This document shows positions 46,789-57,429 of a DNA stretch of 64,000 nucleotides, piece after piece. Positions within the stretch are counted from its first letter, which is position 1, and every line of letters starts with the position of its first letter. Both the position numbers and the translations under genes were made by a program. The notes below the pieces were generated by a model. The model was not told the DNA's origin. It worked only from the letters and a program-made list of their open reading frames with translations, and made no database searches. This DNA comes from an uncultured bacterium (GTDB taxonomy: Bacteria; Verrucomicrobiota; Kiritimatiellia; CAIKKV01; CALHGX01): the NCBI GenBank assembly GCA_938031185.1, contig CALHGX010000047.1, positions 1-64,000 of the forward strand, in the 5' to 3' direction.

Positions 46789-48518
46789 TGAGCACCACAG
46801 GAAGAATTGTCGGTGTCAACGGCAACATGATCACGGCAGCTTTTGAAGGGGCCGTGGGCCAGAACGAAGTCGCTTACGCCCATATCGGAGAGCTGCGTTT
46901 GATGTCCGAAGTGGTCCGCATCCGGGGCCGATACGCGGACCTGCAGGTTTTCGAGGACACCACCGGCCTTGCGGTCGGCAATCCCGTGACTTTCACCGGC
47001 GAATTGCTGTCCGTCGAACTGGGGCCCGGGCTGCTCGGCCAGGTCTTTGATGGTCTGCAGAATCCCCTGCCCCAGTTGGCGGCCCAGTGCGGTTTCTTTC
47101 TGCAGCGCGGCGTTTATCTTCCGGCGCTCTCGCGTGAAAAGGTTTGGGAGTTCACGCCCCGCGTAAAGACCGGGGACCGGGTGACGGCCGGCGACACCCT
47201 CGGCGTCGTTCCAGAGGGTATTTTTGAGCATGCCATCATGGTGCCGTTCCGGTTTCACGGGTCGCACACGGTCGTGGATATTGCCCCGGCGGGCACGCGC
47301 CGCCTCGAGGATGTGGTGGCACGGCTCCGGGACGAGGCGGGCACGGAGCGCGACGTCACCATGGTCCAGCGCTGGCCGGTCAAGATTCCAGTGGAGCTGT
47401 TCGTCGAACGATTGCGCCCCGCCGAACCGCTGGTCACGAAGGTTCGCATCATTGACACGCTTTTCCCCGTCGCTCGCGGCGGAACCTATTGCATTCCCGG
47501 GCCCTTCGGGGCGGGGAAAACCGTGCTCCAACAAATCACAAGCCGCCATGCCGAGGTGGATATCGTCATCATTGCCGCCTGCGGGGAACGAGCCGGAGAA
47601 GTCGTCGAAACGTTGCGCGAGTTTCCTCATCTGACGGACCCGCGCACCGGCCGCACGCTCATGGAGCGGACGACGATCATCTGCAATACCAGTTCCATGC
47701 CCGTGGCCGCGCGGGAGGCCTCAGTATACACGGCGGTGACGCTGGCCGAATATTACCGACAAATGGGACTGCACGTGCTCCTCCTGGCCGATTCGACCTC
47801 CCGCTGGGCCCAGGCCCTGCGCGAGACGTCGGGCCGTCTGGAGGAAATTCCCGGCGAAGAGGCGTTCCCTGCCTATTTGGAATCCGTGATTGCCGGATTC
47901 TACGAGCGCGCCGGCCTCGTCCGACTCCGCGACGGCCGCCTGGGTTCCATCACCATCGGCGGCACAGTGAGTCCCGCGGGCGGAAACTTCGATGAACCGG
48001 TAACGCAATCCACCCTGAAAGTGGTCGGCGCCTTTCACGGTCTGTCCCGCGCTCGATCCGACGCGCGTCGCTACCCGGCGATCGACCCCCTGGACAGTTG
48101 GAGCAAATATCCCAGCGTCGTGGACCCGGCCGACCTTGCGCTGGCCCGGGATATCCTTCATCGCGGAGCCGAAGTCGGGCAAATGATGAAAGTCGTGGGC
48201 GAGGAAGGCACGTCCTTGGATGACTTTGTGGTGCATCTCAAAGCGGAGTATCTCGATGCCACCTACCTGCAGCAGGACGCCTATGACGCGGTGGACGGCG
48301 CCACATCGAGCGAGCGGCAGAAAGCCGTTTTCGCCTTTCTCGCAAGGATCTTGCGCGCGCCGCTCCGCTTCGCGGACAAGGATGCAGCCCGCTCGTTCTT
48401 CCAGCGGCTTTCCCAAGCCACACGGGACTGGAATCGGATGGAAATGAAAAGCGATTCGTTCCGCGATCAAGAAGCGAAAATCCAAGCGCTTATCACGGAG
48501 GCCGGCGGCCATGTTTAA
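46788..48518 (+). CDS. atpA: V-type ATP synthase catalytic subunit A
   Basis: Subunit A hydrolyses or makes ATP. The 576-residue protein has the P-loop GPFGAGKT at residues 238-245, the subunit-A non-homologous insert (about residues 115-190), and [25 protein letters not shown] after it. The length agrees with bacterial V-types. It overlaps subunit B by eight bases. Confidence 0.97.
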   Translation: MSTTGRIVGVNGNMITAAFEGAVGQNEVAYAHIGELRLMSEVVRIRGRYADLQVFEDTTGLAVGNPVTFTGELLSVELGPGLLGQVFDGLQNPLPQLAAQCGFFLQRGVYLPALSREKVWEFTPRVKTGDRVTAGDTLGVVPEGIFEHAIMVPFRFHGSHTVVDIAPAGTRRLEDVVARLRDEAGTERDVTMVQRWPVKIPVELFVERLRPAEPLVTKVRIIDTLFPVARGGTYCIPGPFGAGKTVLQQITSRHAEVDIVIIAACGERAGEVVETLREFPHLTDPRTGRTLMERTTIICNTSSMPVAAREASVYTAVTLAEYYRQMGLHVLLLADSTSRWAQALRETSGRLEEIPGEEAFPAYLESVIAGFYERAGLVRLRDGRLGSITIGGTVSPAGGNFDEPVTQSTLKVVGAFHGLSRARSDARRYPAIDPLDSWSKYPSVVDPADLALARDILHRGAEVGQMMKVVGEEGTSLDDFVVHLKAEYLDATYLQQDAYDAVDGATSSERQKAVFAFLARILRAPLRFADKDAARSFFQRLSQATRDWNRMEMKSDSFRDQEAKIQALITEAGGHV

Positions 48519-49809
48519 GGTTTATCAACGAATTGATCACATCGCGGGCAACGTGGTGCACGTCAAGGCCAGTGGCGTCACCTATCGGGAATTAGCCCAA
48601 ATCGAATCCCGGCGCGGCGAATCCCTCGCGCAGGTTATCCGCTTGCAAGGCGAGGAAGCCGCCCTTCAGGTTTTCGCCGGCGCGCGCGGCTTCGCCACCG
48701 ACGCCCGCACCCGTTTCCTCGGCCACCCCATGCAGGTGCCTTTCTCGGAGGCATTGCTCGGTCGCACTTTCACCGGTAGCGCTCGCCCGAGGGATCGCGG
48801 CCCCTTGCCGTCCGGACAACTGACCATGATCGGCGGTCCCTCCGTCAATCCCGCCAAGCGTATTATCCCGCGGAACATGGTTCGCACGGGCATCCCGATG
48901 ATTGACGTGTTCAACACGTTGGTTGAATCGCAAAAACTGCCGATATTCGCGCGGGCCGGCGAGCCCTACAATCCCCTGCTCGCCCGTATTGCGCTGCAAG
49001 CCGAAGTGGACGTAATCATTCTCGGCGGCATGGGCCTGAAGCACGACGACTACCTGTTCTTTCGCGATACCCTCGAGGAAAGCGGGGCGCTGGCGCGGTC
49101 GGTGCTCTACATACACACGGCCGCGGATCCGGTTGTGGAGTGCCTGCTGGTGCCGGACATCTGCCTGGCCGTGGCGGAACAGTTTGCCCTTCAAAACCGC
49201 CGCGTGTTGGTCCTACTCACGGACATGACCAATTTCGCCGACGCCCTGAAGGAAATTGCCGTAACCATGGAGCAAGTCCCTTCGACGCGCGGGTACCCCG
49301 GCGATCTTTATAGCCAACTGGCCGCGCGATACGAGAAGGCGGTAGACTTCGATTCCGCCGGGTCCATCACCATTTTAGCGGCCACAACCATGCCGGGCGA
49401 CGATGTCACCCACCCCGTTCCCGACAACACGGGGTACATCACGGAAGGGCAATTCTATCTTCGGAACGGCCGCATCGAGCCTTTCGGCTCTTTGAGCCGC
49501 CTGAAGCAGATGGTCAACGGCAAAACGCGGGAAGACCATCGCGGCATCATGAACGGGATGATTCAGCTTTTTGCGGCGTACCGCGAGACGCTGGAAAAGC
49601 AATCCATGGGCTTTCGCATGAGCGCGTGGGATAACAAGCTTTTGCGCTACGGGGCTCGCTTCGAAAAGGAAATGATGGACCTCTCGGTCAATATCCCCCT
49701 CGAGGCGGCCCTAGACCTCGGGTGGCGCATCTTGGCCGACTGCTTTGAGCCGGCGGAAACCGGCATTCCTGGGCGCCTCCTAGACAAATTCTGGCCCCGC
49801 AAGATGTAA
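48511..49809 (+). CDS. atpB: V-type ATP synthase subunit B
   Basis: Subunit B is the non-catalytic nucleotide-binding partner of A. The 432-residue product has [25 protein letters not shown] start of the nucleotide domain, no canonical P-loop lysine motif (as expected), [19 protein letters not shown] and [14 protein letters not shown]... late. The start overlaps atpA by eight bases; subunit D follows after about 30 bases. Confidence 0.96.
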   Translation: MFKVYQRIDHIAGNVVHVKASGVTYRELAQIESRRGESLAQVIRLQGEEAALQVFAGARGFATDARTRFLGHPMQVPFSEALLGRTFTGSARPRDRGPLPSGQLTMIGGPSVNPAKRIIPRNMVRTGIPMIDVFNTLVESQKLPIFARAGEPYNPLLARIALQAEVDVIILGGMGLKHDDYLFFRDTLEESGALARSVLYIHTAADPVVECLLVPDICLAVAEQFALQNRRVLVLLTDMTNFADALKEIAVTMEQVPSTRGYPGDLYSQLAARYEKAVDFDSAGSITILAATTMPGDDVTHPVPDNTGYITEGQFYLRNGRIEPFGSLSRLKQMVNGKTREDHRGIMNGMIQLFAAYRETLEKQSMGFRMSAWDNKLLRYGARFEKEMMDLSVNIPLEAALDLGWRILADCFEPAETGIPGRLLDKFWPRKM

Positions 49810-49839
49810 GGAAGTCGCCGGCCTCTCGGAGACGTGGCG

Positions 49840-50481
49840 ATGGCGCGCGTTAAACACACAAAGAACGAGCTCAAGGCGCAACGGGAAGCCCTGCAGCGCT
49901 TTGAACGTTTTCTACCGATGCTGCAGTTGAAGAAGCAACAGCTTCAGGCGGAAGCCCAAGAACTGGATGCCGCCATCGAGCGTATCACCGCGGCCGAAAG
50001 CGCGTTACGAGCGGCCATGGACCGATGGGTTCGCCTCTTTTCCAGTCCCGTTGATCTGGAGGGGTTGATTCGGCTGGCCTCCGTCAAGGAAGAGCAGGCC
50101 AACGTGGCCGGCGTGCCGCTGCCCGTTCCCAAAGCGGTTGACATCGAACGACGGCAGCTCGATCTTTTCGAGACCCCCTCGTGGTTGGACGACGCCCAGC
50201 ACGCGTTAGCCGACTTGGCGCGAATGCGGATCGAACGGGCCTTCCTTGCCGAGGGCCGCCGGCGCATTATGGAGGAGTTGCGCACCACCACGCAGCGCGT
50301 CAACCTCTTTGAAAAGGTCAAGATTCCCGAAACGCGGGAGAACATCCGTGTGATCCGCATTTTTCTCGGCGATCAGCAAACCGCCGGCGTGGCCCGCGCC
50401 AAACTGGCCAAACGACGGCTTGCGGACTACGATGAGTCGGCGGCTTGGCACATGCCGCCGGAGGAGGCCAGCATCGCATGA
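49840..50481 (+). CDS. atpD: V-type ATP synthase subunit D
   Basis: Subunit D is the central rotor shaft, an antiparallel coiled coil. The 213-residue product starts MARVKHTKNELKAQREAL and ends with the C-terminal helix TRENIRVIRIFLGDQQTAG, both typical. ATG 49840 is preferred; a GTG six bases earlier is possible. Its stop overlaps the subunit I start (ATGA). Confidence 0.94.
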   Translation: MARVKHTKNELKAQREALQRFERFLPMLQLKKQQLQAEAQELDAAIERITAAESALRAAMDRWVRLFSSPVDLEGLIRLASVKEEQANVAGVPLPVPKAVDIERRQLDLFETPSWLDDAQHALADLARMRIERAFLAEGRRRIMEELRTTTQRVNLFEKVKIPETRENIRVIRIFLGDQQTAGVARAKLAKRRLADYDESAAWHMPPEEASIA

Positions 50482-52289
50482 TTGTCCCGATGAAAAAAAT
50501 GATGTTGCTGTGCCTCGCCGCCGATCAGGATCGCACGCTCACGGCTCTGCGCGAGATCGGCGTGGTGCATTTGAAGGCCGTGCAGTCCTTGGAGAGCGAC
50601 GATCTTGGGCGCGTGCGGGACGCGCTCGACGAGACGCAACATGCCTTAGACATCCTGCTTGTTCACCGGGAATCCCGCAAAGGCGCGCAACATGAACAGT
50701 CGCCGCTCCAAGCCGATGTTTCGGGCACGATCCAAAGGGTGCGCGAACTCGCCCTCCGGCGCAAGAGCCTGCTGGATCGCTTGGACACTCTCGCCGCCGA
50801 ACGGGCGTCTGCAGCCCCTTTCGGAGGGTTCAATCCGGCAGACATCAAGGAATTGGAGACCAGAGGCATCCGCCTTCGATTCTTCTTTGTGCCTCGTTCG
50901 GAACCTCTGACACCGCCAGGAGACGCCACGATTACCGTCCTCCAACGAACACCCGAAGGGACGGTTGTGGCGGTGACCAGCTTGGAACCGCTGGACTGGC
51001 CTGCGGCTCAATCCCTTCCGATACCGCCCCGCAACGTGAATGACGTGGATCGGGAGATCGCTCAAGCAGACACGGAATCGGCCCAGGTGTTAAACCAGCT
51101 CAACGCAAATACCGTCGCCATCCCGGCGCTTCAAGCCGAAGCGGAGCGTTTAAAGGCCGAACTCGCCTATCTGGAAGCCAAAGCCGGCATGGGCGCCGTT
51201 GGCGACGTCGCCTATCTTTCCGGCTACTGCCCTGAGGACGCGCTTCCGGTCTTGCGGAAGGCAGCCGCCGAGCATGGCTGGGGGCTCCGGTTTGACGATC
51301 CCGGTCCTGAGGATCCCGTGCCCACCTTGCTGCGCAATCCGCCGTGGATTGAACCGATCAAAGTCATCTTTCGTATGATCGGCATTGTGCCGGGCTACCA
51401 CGAATTGGACATCAGCGGAGTCTTTCTTCTTTTCTACAGCGTGTTCTTCGCCATGCTCGTCAGCGACGCCGGGTACGGTCTGCTTTTCCTCGCTTTGACT
51501 CTTGCGATTCGCGCTTTCGCGCGCAAGGCGCCGCCGGAACTACCCCGGCTGCTCGGAATTCTCAGCGTATGCACCATCATCTGGGGTGTGTTGGCCGGCT
51601 CTTATTTCGGAATCCCTTTTGACCTGCTTCCGTCCCCGCTTCGAGGCGCGCGAATTCACTGGCTGGCACAGGAAGCAAATCTCATGTCGCTCTGCTTCCT
51701 GATCGGCAGCATCCATCTCACAGTGGCCCATGCCTGGAATGCCTGGCGGTGGCGGAAGCAAAGCGGGGCCCTGGCCCAGTTAGGCTGGATCGCCATCACA
51801 TGGACCATGTACTACATGGCCCACAACATGATTCTCGGCCGGTCCCTGCCCCCGTTCGTCGGATGGCTCTTCCTGGGAGGCGTCGCAGCGGTCGTCCTCT
51901 TCATGACGCCCGTCAGAGCGCTAAAATCCGAATGGCCCAGTCACATTATGCTCCCCCTCAACATCATCGGAAACTTCGGCGATGTCGTTTCCTATGTGCG
52001 TCTGTTTGCCGTGGGGAGCGCCGGCACCGCCATCAGCATGGCGTTTAACGAAATGGCGGTCGGCTCCGGTATCCGAAGCGTCGGCGCCGGCCTGTCGGCG
52101 GCCCTGATCCTGTTCCTGGCCCATGCCCTGAACATTCTGCTCTGCGGGCTCGGCGTCATCGTGCATGGGGTCCGGCTCAACACCTTGGAGTTTTCGGGGC
52201 ATCTGGGCATGCAATGGTCGGGCGTGAACTATGAACCGTTCCGACGCCCGCAATGCCTGACAGAAACGAACCGCGCACAAGCGGAGTAA
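50478..52289 (+). CDS. atpI: V-type ATP synthase subunit I
   Basis: Subunit I is the membrane stator (eukaryotic subunit a) that forms the ion half-channels. The 603-residue product has a cytoplasmic N-terminal half (MIVPMKKMMLLCLAADQDRT) and a C-terminal half of about seven membrane helices, with GYHELDISGVFLLFYSVFFAMLVSDAGYG and NIIGNFGDVVSYVRLFAVG containing the channel arginine. Its ATG overlaps the subunit D stop. Confidence 0.95.
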   Translation: MIVPMKKMMLLCLAADQDRTLTALREIGVVHLKAVQSLESDDLGRVRDALDETQHALDILLVHRESRKGAQHEQSPLQADVSGTIQRVRELALRRKSLLDRLDTLAAERASAAPFGGFNPADIKELETRGIRLRFFFVPRSEPLTPPGDATITVLQRTPEGTVVAVTSLEPLDWPAAQSLPIPPRNVNDVDREIAQADTESAQVLNQLNANTVAIPALQAEAERLKAELAYLEAKAGMGAVGDVAYLSGYCPEDALPVLRKAAAEHGWGLRFDDPGPEDPVPTLLRNPPWIEPIKVIFRMIGIVPGYHELDISGVFLLFYSVFFAMLVSDAGYGLLFLALTLAIRAFARKAPPELPRLLGILSVCTIIWGVLAGSYFGIPFDLLPSPLRGARIHWLAQEANLMSLCFLIGSIHLTVAHAWNAWRWRKQSGALAQLGWIAITWTMYYMAHNMILGRSLPPFVGWLFLGGVAAVVLFMTPVRALKSEWPSHIMLPLNIIGNFGDVVSYVRLFAVGSAGTAISMAFNEMAVGSGIRSVGAGLSAALILFLAHALNILLCGLGVIVHGVRLNTLEFSGHLGMQWSGVNYEPFRRPQCLTETNRAQAE

Positions 52290-52320
52290 CGACAGGAGCG
52301 AAAGCAAGGAGGAACGATCC

Positions 52321-52776
52321 ATGACAGGCGAATCCATAATGGCATTGGGCAAGATGGGCGGGGCGGCGGCGTTGGGGTTGTCGGCGCTGGGTTCGGCGTT
52401 GGGCGTCGGAGCAGCCGGCCCGGCGGCGATCGGTGTCTGGAAGAAATGCTATGCGCAAAACAAGACTGCGCCCTTTATGCTGCTCGCATTCGTCGGCGCG
52501 CCGCTGTCCCAAACGATCTATGGCATGATCGTCATGAACAAGATACTGGCTACTGCCGTAACCAATCCCAGCCACTGGGTGGACTTGATCGGCGTGGGCA
52601 TTTTCAGCGGCGCTGCCATGGGCGCATCCGCCTGGATGCAGGGCATAGCCGGTGCCGCGGCAACCGACGCGCTCGGCGAAACCGGCAAAGGCGCCGGCAA
52701 CTACCTGATGGCCCTCGGCATCATCGAAACCGTGGCCATTTTTGTGTTGGTCTTCATCGGCAAGGCCATCGCCTGA
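52321..52776 (+). CDS. atpK: V-type ATP synthase proteolipid subunit K
   Basis: Subunit K forms the rotor ring. The 151-residue protein has four membrane helices, i.e. a duplicated hairpin. The ion-binding Glu is in the last helix (MALGIIETVAIFVLVFIG); the first hairpin has AFVGAPLSQTIYGMIVM without Glu, so one site per four helices is expected, as in NtpK-type rings. GGAGG precedes the ATG. It is the last gene of the operon; no F or G subunit gene follows. Confidence 0.94.
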   Translation: MTGESIMALGKMGGAAALGLSALGSALGVGAAGPAAIGVWKKCYAQNKTAPFMLLAFVGAPLSQTIYGMIVMNKILATAVTNPSHWVDLIGVGIFSGAAMGASAWMQGIAGAAATDALGETGKGAGNYLMALGIIETVAIFVLVFIGKAIA

Positions 52777-52798
52777 ACGGAGAAAACCGGCCATTTTC

Positions 52799-52827
52799 GC
52801 CTTCGCCGTGTCTCGCGCGGCGAAGGC
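52799..52827 (+). terminator. Hairpin closing the V-ATPase operon
   Basis: A perfect 10-bp stem, GCCTTCGCCG/CGGCGAAGGC, with a 9-base loop lies 23 bases after atpK. It is followed only by TTGGC, so the T tract is weak. It sits between convergent transcripts. Confidence 0.5.
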
Positions 52828-52913
52828 TTGGCACTGACCGTATCGACGGCCGTTCAGTGTTCCGCTCCGAAAGCAACCCGCGGTTCCGAACTTGCCAACA
52901 AGGCCGGGCCTTG

Positions 52914-53815
52914 TCATCGGCCGGCCAGATAGGCCGCCACAGCGAGCATCATTAGCACGGCGCTCAGCGCCCTCTTGGCCAGCACGGCGCGGGTCATGTG
53001 CTCCTCCTTCACGCCAGCCCATTCGACGCGGGCCAGCATGTGGCCCACAAGAATCGTCATTAAGCCGCGGCTCGATTGGACGATGTTTCCCAAGACCACG
53101 CCAATCGCGCGAAAACAGGCAAAGAGCAGCGCCATATAGAGCCCAGCCAGGACAACGTGAAGGGCAACGCATGACGCCATACGCGAAAAGAACGCCCTAC
53201 CCCACGGCAAGCGAACGGCACGCCCGCCATCCCGCACAAAAGATATGACATGGCCATACCCGTAAGCGACGCAGAACCCGGGGCGCTTTCTAGCGCCTGC
53301 ACCACCCTCACCACGTGCAAATCGGACAGCGCGTAGCCAGTTACCGCGCCAGCCACACTGACAAGTACGCGCGGAGACAAACGTCCGCCTATCTCGTTCA
53401 AAAACCACGCGGAGCTGGCCGAGAGCGACACCCCCAACCATTGCCGTGCTGAAAGAGATCCCTTCGCCCACACAACGGACATCAGCGCCAGAACCACCAC
53501 TTTCAGGCCGAGCAGCGGACTGATCCGTGATGCCGGCTGCTCCCTGAGTGCCCGAAAAAGACACCATTGCCCCATTAGGTAGAAACCAGCCGCCTCCGCC
53601 GCCGGCCGCCACGCCGCATGCAAGTCGGCAACCGACACGGGCGACAGCGCCAGAATCGCCAGGGAGATCAGCCCCATTTGCACGTGCGATACCGAAAGCA
53701 GGACAAGCGGAGACGCCGCCACGACCGCCATAAACCGGCGCGAAGAGAAACAGGAAAAGGTCTGAAGAAAGGCCAGTCCCAACCCCATCAGTATCCCGGC
53801 CGGATACGAACCCAT
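52914..53815 (-). pseudogene. EamA/DMT-type transporter, frameshifted
   Basis: A drug/metabolite transporter-like membrane protein of about 300 residues is split over two frames. The first frame runs from ATG 53815 ([20 protein letters not shown]) to about GMAMSYLLCGMAGVPFA; membrane-like sequence then continues in another frame as SRMASCVALHVVLAGLYMALLF to the stop at 52914. The shift falls near 53195-53205, in a run of four G. Either the gene is broken or the base count is wrong. Its ATG overlaps the bioB stop by one base. Biotin-gene proximity hints at vitamin transport but is not proof. Confidence 0.7.
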
Positions 53816-54882
53816 CAGGACTCGCTCCGCCCCATGGACCGTATCCGGCCCTTGCAGGAGTTGGCTGGCGTCACCCCACGACGCGCCATGGTCGCATCGT
53901 TTTCATGTGCGCCCGTGTCGGTTTCCGAGAGATCCCGCAGCATCTTGATGTCCTCATCCACCGCGCGCCCCGCGACGGTTAACAAGTCGCCAATCATCAT
54001 TCCGGTGGCTCCACAGAAAAAGATCATGGCTTGCAGGTCTCCCAGATGGGTCCGGCCGGCGCAGACCTTCAGTTCGGCGGCAGGGTTCATCAGCCGAAAC
54101 ATCGCTGTGGTCTTCAGGATGTCGAGTGGTTTCATGGGAGCCATCCGCTCCAGCTTCGTCCCCGCAACCGGGACCAGAAAATTGAGCGGAATAGAATCCA
54201 CCTTTTCCCGCCGCAACGCATCCGCCAATTCCACCCTCTGCTCGAGTGACTCTCCCATCCCCAATATGCCGCCCGAGCACACTTCCAACCCCGCCTTCCG
54301 CGCCAACCGGAGCGTGCGAAGCCGATCCTGATATGAATGCGTCGTGCATATGTTGGGGAAAAAACTGCGCGCGGTTTCCAGATTGTGATGGTAGCGGCGC
54401 AGACCCGCTTTTTTCAGTTTCCGCAATCCCTCCTCGTCCAGCCCGCCCAATGATGCGCACCACGCCGGACCCAACGTCCCGCCTCGCCGTATCGCCCGGC
54501 ATATCCGCTCCACCCCCGCGTCATCCAATGTTCCGCCGCTGGTCACGATTCCGAAATGGCAAACAGGCCACTGCGCCGCGCGCGCGCGCGCCGCCACCAT
54601 GCGCTCTTCGGACCACAAGGCATGCGGCTGGATGGACGCGCGATGCCGGGCGGACTGCGCACAATACGCGCAATCTTCAGCGCATGCACCGCATTTGGCG
54701 TTGCCGATAGCGCAGCAATACAGCCGGCGCCCAAACTTCATCCGGCGCACCGCGGTGGCGGCCGCCATGATCTCGGGCAAATCGTCCCGTTCAGCTCGCA
54801 ACACCTCCAAAGCCGTCTCGGGGCCAATGGCTTCAGCTCGTTCTGCGGCGCGTTGCAATCTTTTCCCGATGCTGCTTCTCAT
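53815..54882 (-). CDS. bioB: Biotin synthase
   Basis: BioB inserts sulfur into dethiobiotin using radical SAM chemistry. The 355-residue product has the radical-SAM cluster Cys67-x3-Cys71-x2-Cys74 ([13 protein letters not shown]) and the [2Fe-2S] region around [23 protein letters not shown], and [14 protein letters not shown] 54882 overlaps the msrB stop (ATGA). No bioA, bioD or bioF is near. Confidence 0.93.
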   Translation of the reverse strand: MRSSIGKRLQRAAERAEAIGPETALEVLRAERDDLPEIMAAATAVRRMKFGRRLYCCAIGNAKCGACAEDCAYCAQSARHRASIQPHALWSEERMVAARARAAQWPVCHFGIVTSGGTLDDAGVERICRAIRRGGTLGPAWCASLGGLDEEGLRKLKKAGLRRYHHNLETARSFFPNICTTHSYQDRLRTLRLARKAGLEVCSGGILGMGESLEQRVELADALRREKVDSIPLNFLVPVAGTKLERMAPMKPLDILKTTAMFRLMNPAAELKVCAGRTHLGDLQAMIFFCGATGMMIGDLLTVAGRAVDEDIKMLRDLSETDTGAHENDATMARRGVTPANSCKGRIRSMGRSES

Positions 54883-55364
54883 TCGCCCCCCCGACGCTTT
54901 GCGGCAAGAACAAAATCTAATGAAATCGAATTGACGCAGTGGCGCGTGTTCTTCGGGGTCAATCCCTCCCCCACAAAGACATGCCCTAGGTGCGCGCCGC
55001 ACCGGGCGCAGACAATTTCCGTGCGCCGGCCGTCCGAATCAGGAAGCCGCCTCACCGCCTCTGGAATATGGTCATCGAAGGCGGGCCAACCACACCCGGC
55101 GTCGAATTTGTCCTCTGATCGGTACAGCGCAGCCCCGCACCGGCGGCAAGTGTAAACGCCAGCGTTCCAATGATGAAGAAAGGCGCCGGAACCAGGCCGC
55201 TCCGTCCCTTTGTGCACGATCACCCGTTCTTCTTCGGGCGTCAGCTTCCTCCATCCGGTCCTCGCCGCATCACTGTCTCCCGCCCGCAATTGACCACACA
55301 TAATTGCGATCCCTCCCATCATGCCCCATAAGCGCCTTCGCAAACACAAGGATATCCTACCCAT
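54879..55364 (-). CDS. msrB: Peptide-methionine (R)-S-oxide reductase MsrB
   Basis: MsrB repairs oxidised methionine. The 161-residue product has zinc-binding pairs [24 protein letters not shown] and [12 protein letters not shown], and the catalytic Cys in [16 protein letters not shown] lies 9 bases before ATG 55364. About 25 N-terminal residues before the domain include a hydrophobic patch ([11 protein letters not shown]) that may be a weak signal sequence. The start overlaps the GemA-like gene by eight bases. Confidence 0.93.
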   Translation of the reverse strand: MGRISLCLRRRLWGMMGGIAIMCGQLRAGDSDAARTGWRKLTPEEERVIVHKGTERPGSGAFLHHWNAGVYTCRRCGAALYRSEDKFDAGCGWPAFDDHIPEAVRRLPDSDGRRTEIVCARCGAHLGHVFVGEGLTPKNTRHCVNSISLDFVLAAKRRGGE

Positions 55365-55809
55365 GGGCTGAAGCCTCCGGGACGCGCAACGGTTCAGCGC
55401 TGCCGGTGCGAAACCCGTCGGCGAGATCGCACCGGCGCGGCGCTTCCCGACTGGCGAGTATGCGCCGCAACCCGACAATGGCTTTCGACGCTTCTCCGCG
55501 GGAAAGCGTTTCTACGCCCGTCCGTCCATAGTACTTGCGAAGAAAATTCGCAAGATGTCCATCATCCCATCCCAACGCCTTCCGAAGGTATTCCATGTAA
55601 AGTTTTTGGCGCAAGGTCAGCCCATTTCGATTGACGGCATACTGGGGACTGCGCACCAAATGCCGCATCAGCCGACGGAATCCTTCATCCGTCAAGTCGC
55701 GCGCGGACGATACCCCCGCCACCGCCTTCAGAATTCGGCGGTAGGCCGCATCCGAAAGGCCGATTTCCCTCTTGACGATGTGCACCAGGGCCAGCTTTGC
55801 GCGGTTCAT
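55357..55809 (-). CDS. GemA-like (DUF1018) protein
   Basis: DUF1018 is the domain of GemA of Mu-like phages. The 150-residue product starts [20 protein letters not shown] and follows with [21 protein letters not shown], then [21 protein letters not shown], which fit the pattern. No other Mu genes (Mor, transposase, Gam) are near; it lies between msrB and an unknown gene and overlaps both. It may be a captured phage gene now serving the host. The regulatory function in phage Mu is itself poorly known. Confidence 0.75.
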   Translation of the reverse strand: MNRAKLALVHIVKREIGLSDAAYRRILKAVAGVSSARDLTDEGFRRLMRHLVRSPQYAVNRNGLTLRQKLYMEYLRKALGWDDGHLANFLRKYYGRTGVETLSRGEASKAIVGLRRILASREAPRRCDLADGFRTGSAEPLRVPEASAHG

Positions 55810-56291
55810 GCCCCGCCTGTCCGCCTGGACTTGCGGTCCAGGTCCAATACCCGCACCGCCACTTGCGGATCCACTCGAAAAGGCGAACCCAAGCCTTCAT
55901 AAAACCCATGTTCTCGAATGAGATGAATGTTCAAGTCCGATATCGTCAACTCCATTTTTCGTTCGATATTTCGGATCGTGATGTGCGTTTTGGGAAGGAG
56001 TCCAGCCTCGCCAAAGGGGCACGCCAGCAAGCCGCGGACTTCATCCACCCGCACCTCAAAGTGCGGTGGGACAAATACGAATTCTCCCAACCCGGCACGG
56101 CCAGCCTCCCGCAAGCGCGCCATTTCGTCCGCGATCTCGGCATGGGCAACCCCCATGCGGCGGACTGCTGCGTCGTCGGCGGCCAGTATATCGGCCAAGA
56201 GGCGGGTATCATCTCCCAGAAACCCATCTTCCGTCAGACGTCCACGACGCATAGCTTCCTGCGCCTGTTGCAGATACGGCGTTTGTTTCAT
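55806..56291 (-). CDS. Conserved-looking hypothetical protein
   Basis: The 161-residue product begins MKQTPYLQQAQEAMRRGRLT and contains GFLGDDTRLLADILAADDA, then a beta-rich part (EFVFVPPHFEVRVDEVRG, then ITIRNIERKMELTISDLN) and the ending HLIREHGFYEGLGSPFR. The clear segment boundaries suggest a true conserved family, but I cannot name it. It overlaps the GemA-like gene by ATGA and follows nqrF by 14 bases, so it is part of the same transcript. No signal peptide or membrane helix is seen. Confidence 0.7.
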   Translation of the reverse strand: MKQTPYLQQAQEAMRRGRLTEDGFLGDDTRLLADILAADDAAVRRMGVAHAEIADEMARLREAGRAGLGEFVFVPPHFEVRVDEVRGLLACPFGEAGLLPKTHITIRNIERKMELTISDLNIHLIREHGFYEGLGSPFRVDPQVAVRVLDLDRKSRRTGGA

Positions 56292-56305
56292 GTCGGGCGC
56301 CTCAT

Positions 56306-57406
56306 TTACGCGAACTTGTCGTAATAGATGAGATCCTCGGGCATTCCCATGCGCTTCAGAATCACTATGCAGGCGTCGATCAAACCTGGACTACCGCAAA
56401 GATACGCTTCCGTGTTGGCGACCGATTTCACCTGACGGCTCATAACCTCGGTCACCAGCCCGGTCTCCCCGTCCCACGTGCCAGGCTCCGGCGCCGACAG
56501 CGCCGGAATAAACCGAAAATCCGGCAGTCGGCGCTCCAGCGCTTTCATTTCCTCCATGAGGAAGAGATCCCCTGCCGTCCGGGCGCCAAAAAAGTACCGG
56601 GTTCGTCGTGATACACCTCGTTCCGCCATATCATAGAGGATGGACTTGATCGGAGCCATGCCGGACCCACCGGCGACGAAAAGGATATCGCGATTCGTCT
56701 CCCGCAGCGTAAAGTCGCCATAAGGACCGTTAATATTCAGGCGATCTCCTACTTTGAGCCGACGATGAACATAGGTCGTGCAAATGCCGTGGGGCACCAA
56801 ACGGATCTCCAGTTCGACCCGATCTTCGATGGAAGGCGGGGAGGATATTGAGTAAGCCCGATAGACAGGCTCATCCGTCAACTCATACGGCGGCACTTCA
56901 ATCTGAATGTACTGGCCGGCGCGGAAATGCATGGCGGGAGGCTGCAGCAGACGCAGCACGACTTCCTTGATGTCATGCGTCAGATCTCGCATGGCTGCAA
57001 CCTCGGTTTCAAAGCGATGCACATTGAATAGCTCCTCCGGAACGAACACGCGCAGGGGCTGCCTGACTTTGATCTGGCAGGCCAAACGCACCCCTTCGGC
57101 AATCTCCTGCCGACTCAACCAGGCCGTTTCGGTCGGCAGAACGCTGCCCCCGCCTCCCTGCACCGTTAATTTGCAAAGACCGCAGGAGCCGCGCCCGCCG
57201 CAGGCGGACGGAACAAATAAGCCTCGCTCTTTCAGCGCAGAAAGCAGCGAAACGCCCCCTTCGATCGCAAAAGGCTCGCCGTCGTTGACCACGATATCCA
57301 CCGTGCCGTAACGGCCGATGGTCGCATCAGCCACGAGAATGAGCAGCGTGAGGACGGCCGCTACGGCGCACATGACCGCCACTCCAAGTAAGAAGGCCGT
57401 GAGCAT
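56306..57406 (-). CDS. nqrF: Na+-translocating NADH:quinone reductase subunit F
   Basis: NqrF takes electrons from NADH. The 366-residue product has an N-terminal membrane helix (residues 4-26), a [2Fe-2S] ferredoxin domain with Cys69, Cys75, Cys78 and Cys110, an FAD domain (YRAYSISSPPS) and an NADH domain (FVAGGSGMAPIKSILYD, LCGSPGLIDA), and ends in YYDKFA. The cysteine positions are one less than I recall for the Vibrio protein. This subunit marks the complex as NQR-like; Rnf complexes have RnfB instead. GGGGAGAGG precedes the ATG. Confidence 0.96.
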   Translation of the reverse strand: MLTAFLLGVAVMCAVAAVLTLLILVADATIGRYGTVDIVVNDGEPFAIEGGVSLLSALKERGLFVPSACGGRGSCGLCKLTVQGGGGSVLPTETAWLSRQEIAEGVRLACQIKVRQPLRVFVPEELFNVHRFETEVAAMRDLTHDIKEVVLRLLQPPAMHFRAGQYIQIEVPPYELTDEPVYRAYSISSPPSIEDRVELEIRLVPHGICTTYVHRRLKVGDRLNINGPYGDFTLRETNRDILFVAGGSGMAPIKSILYDMAERGVSRRTRYFFGARTAGDLFLMEEMKALERRLPDFRFIPALSAPEPGTWDGETGLVTEVMSRQVKSVANTEAYLCGSPGLIDACIVILKRMGMPEDLIYYDKFA

Positions 57407-57429
57407 TGTCTGGACCTCTCCCCGGCCTC

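Noticed and set aside
53060..53612. Two separate small membrane proteins in place of one transporter
   Set aside because: The two frames join into one DMT-like protein of normal length with a single shift, the simpler explanation.
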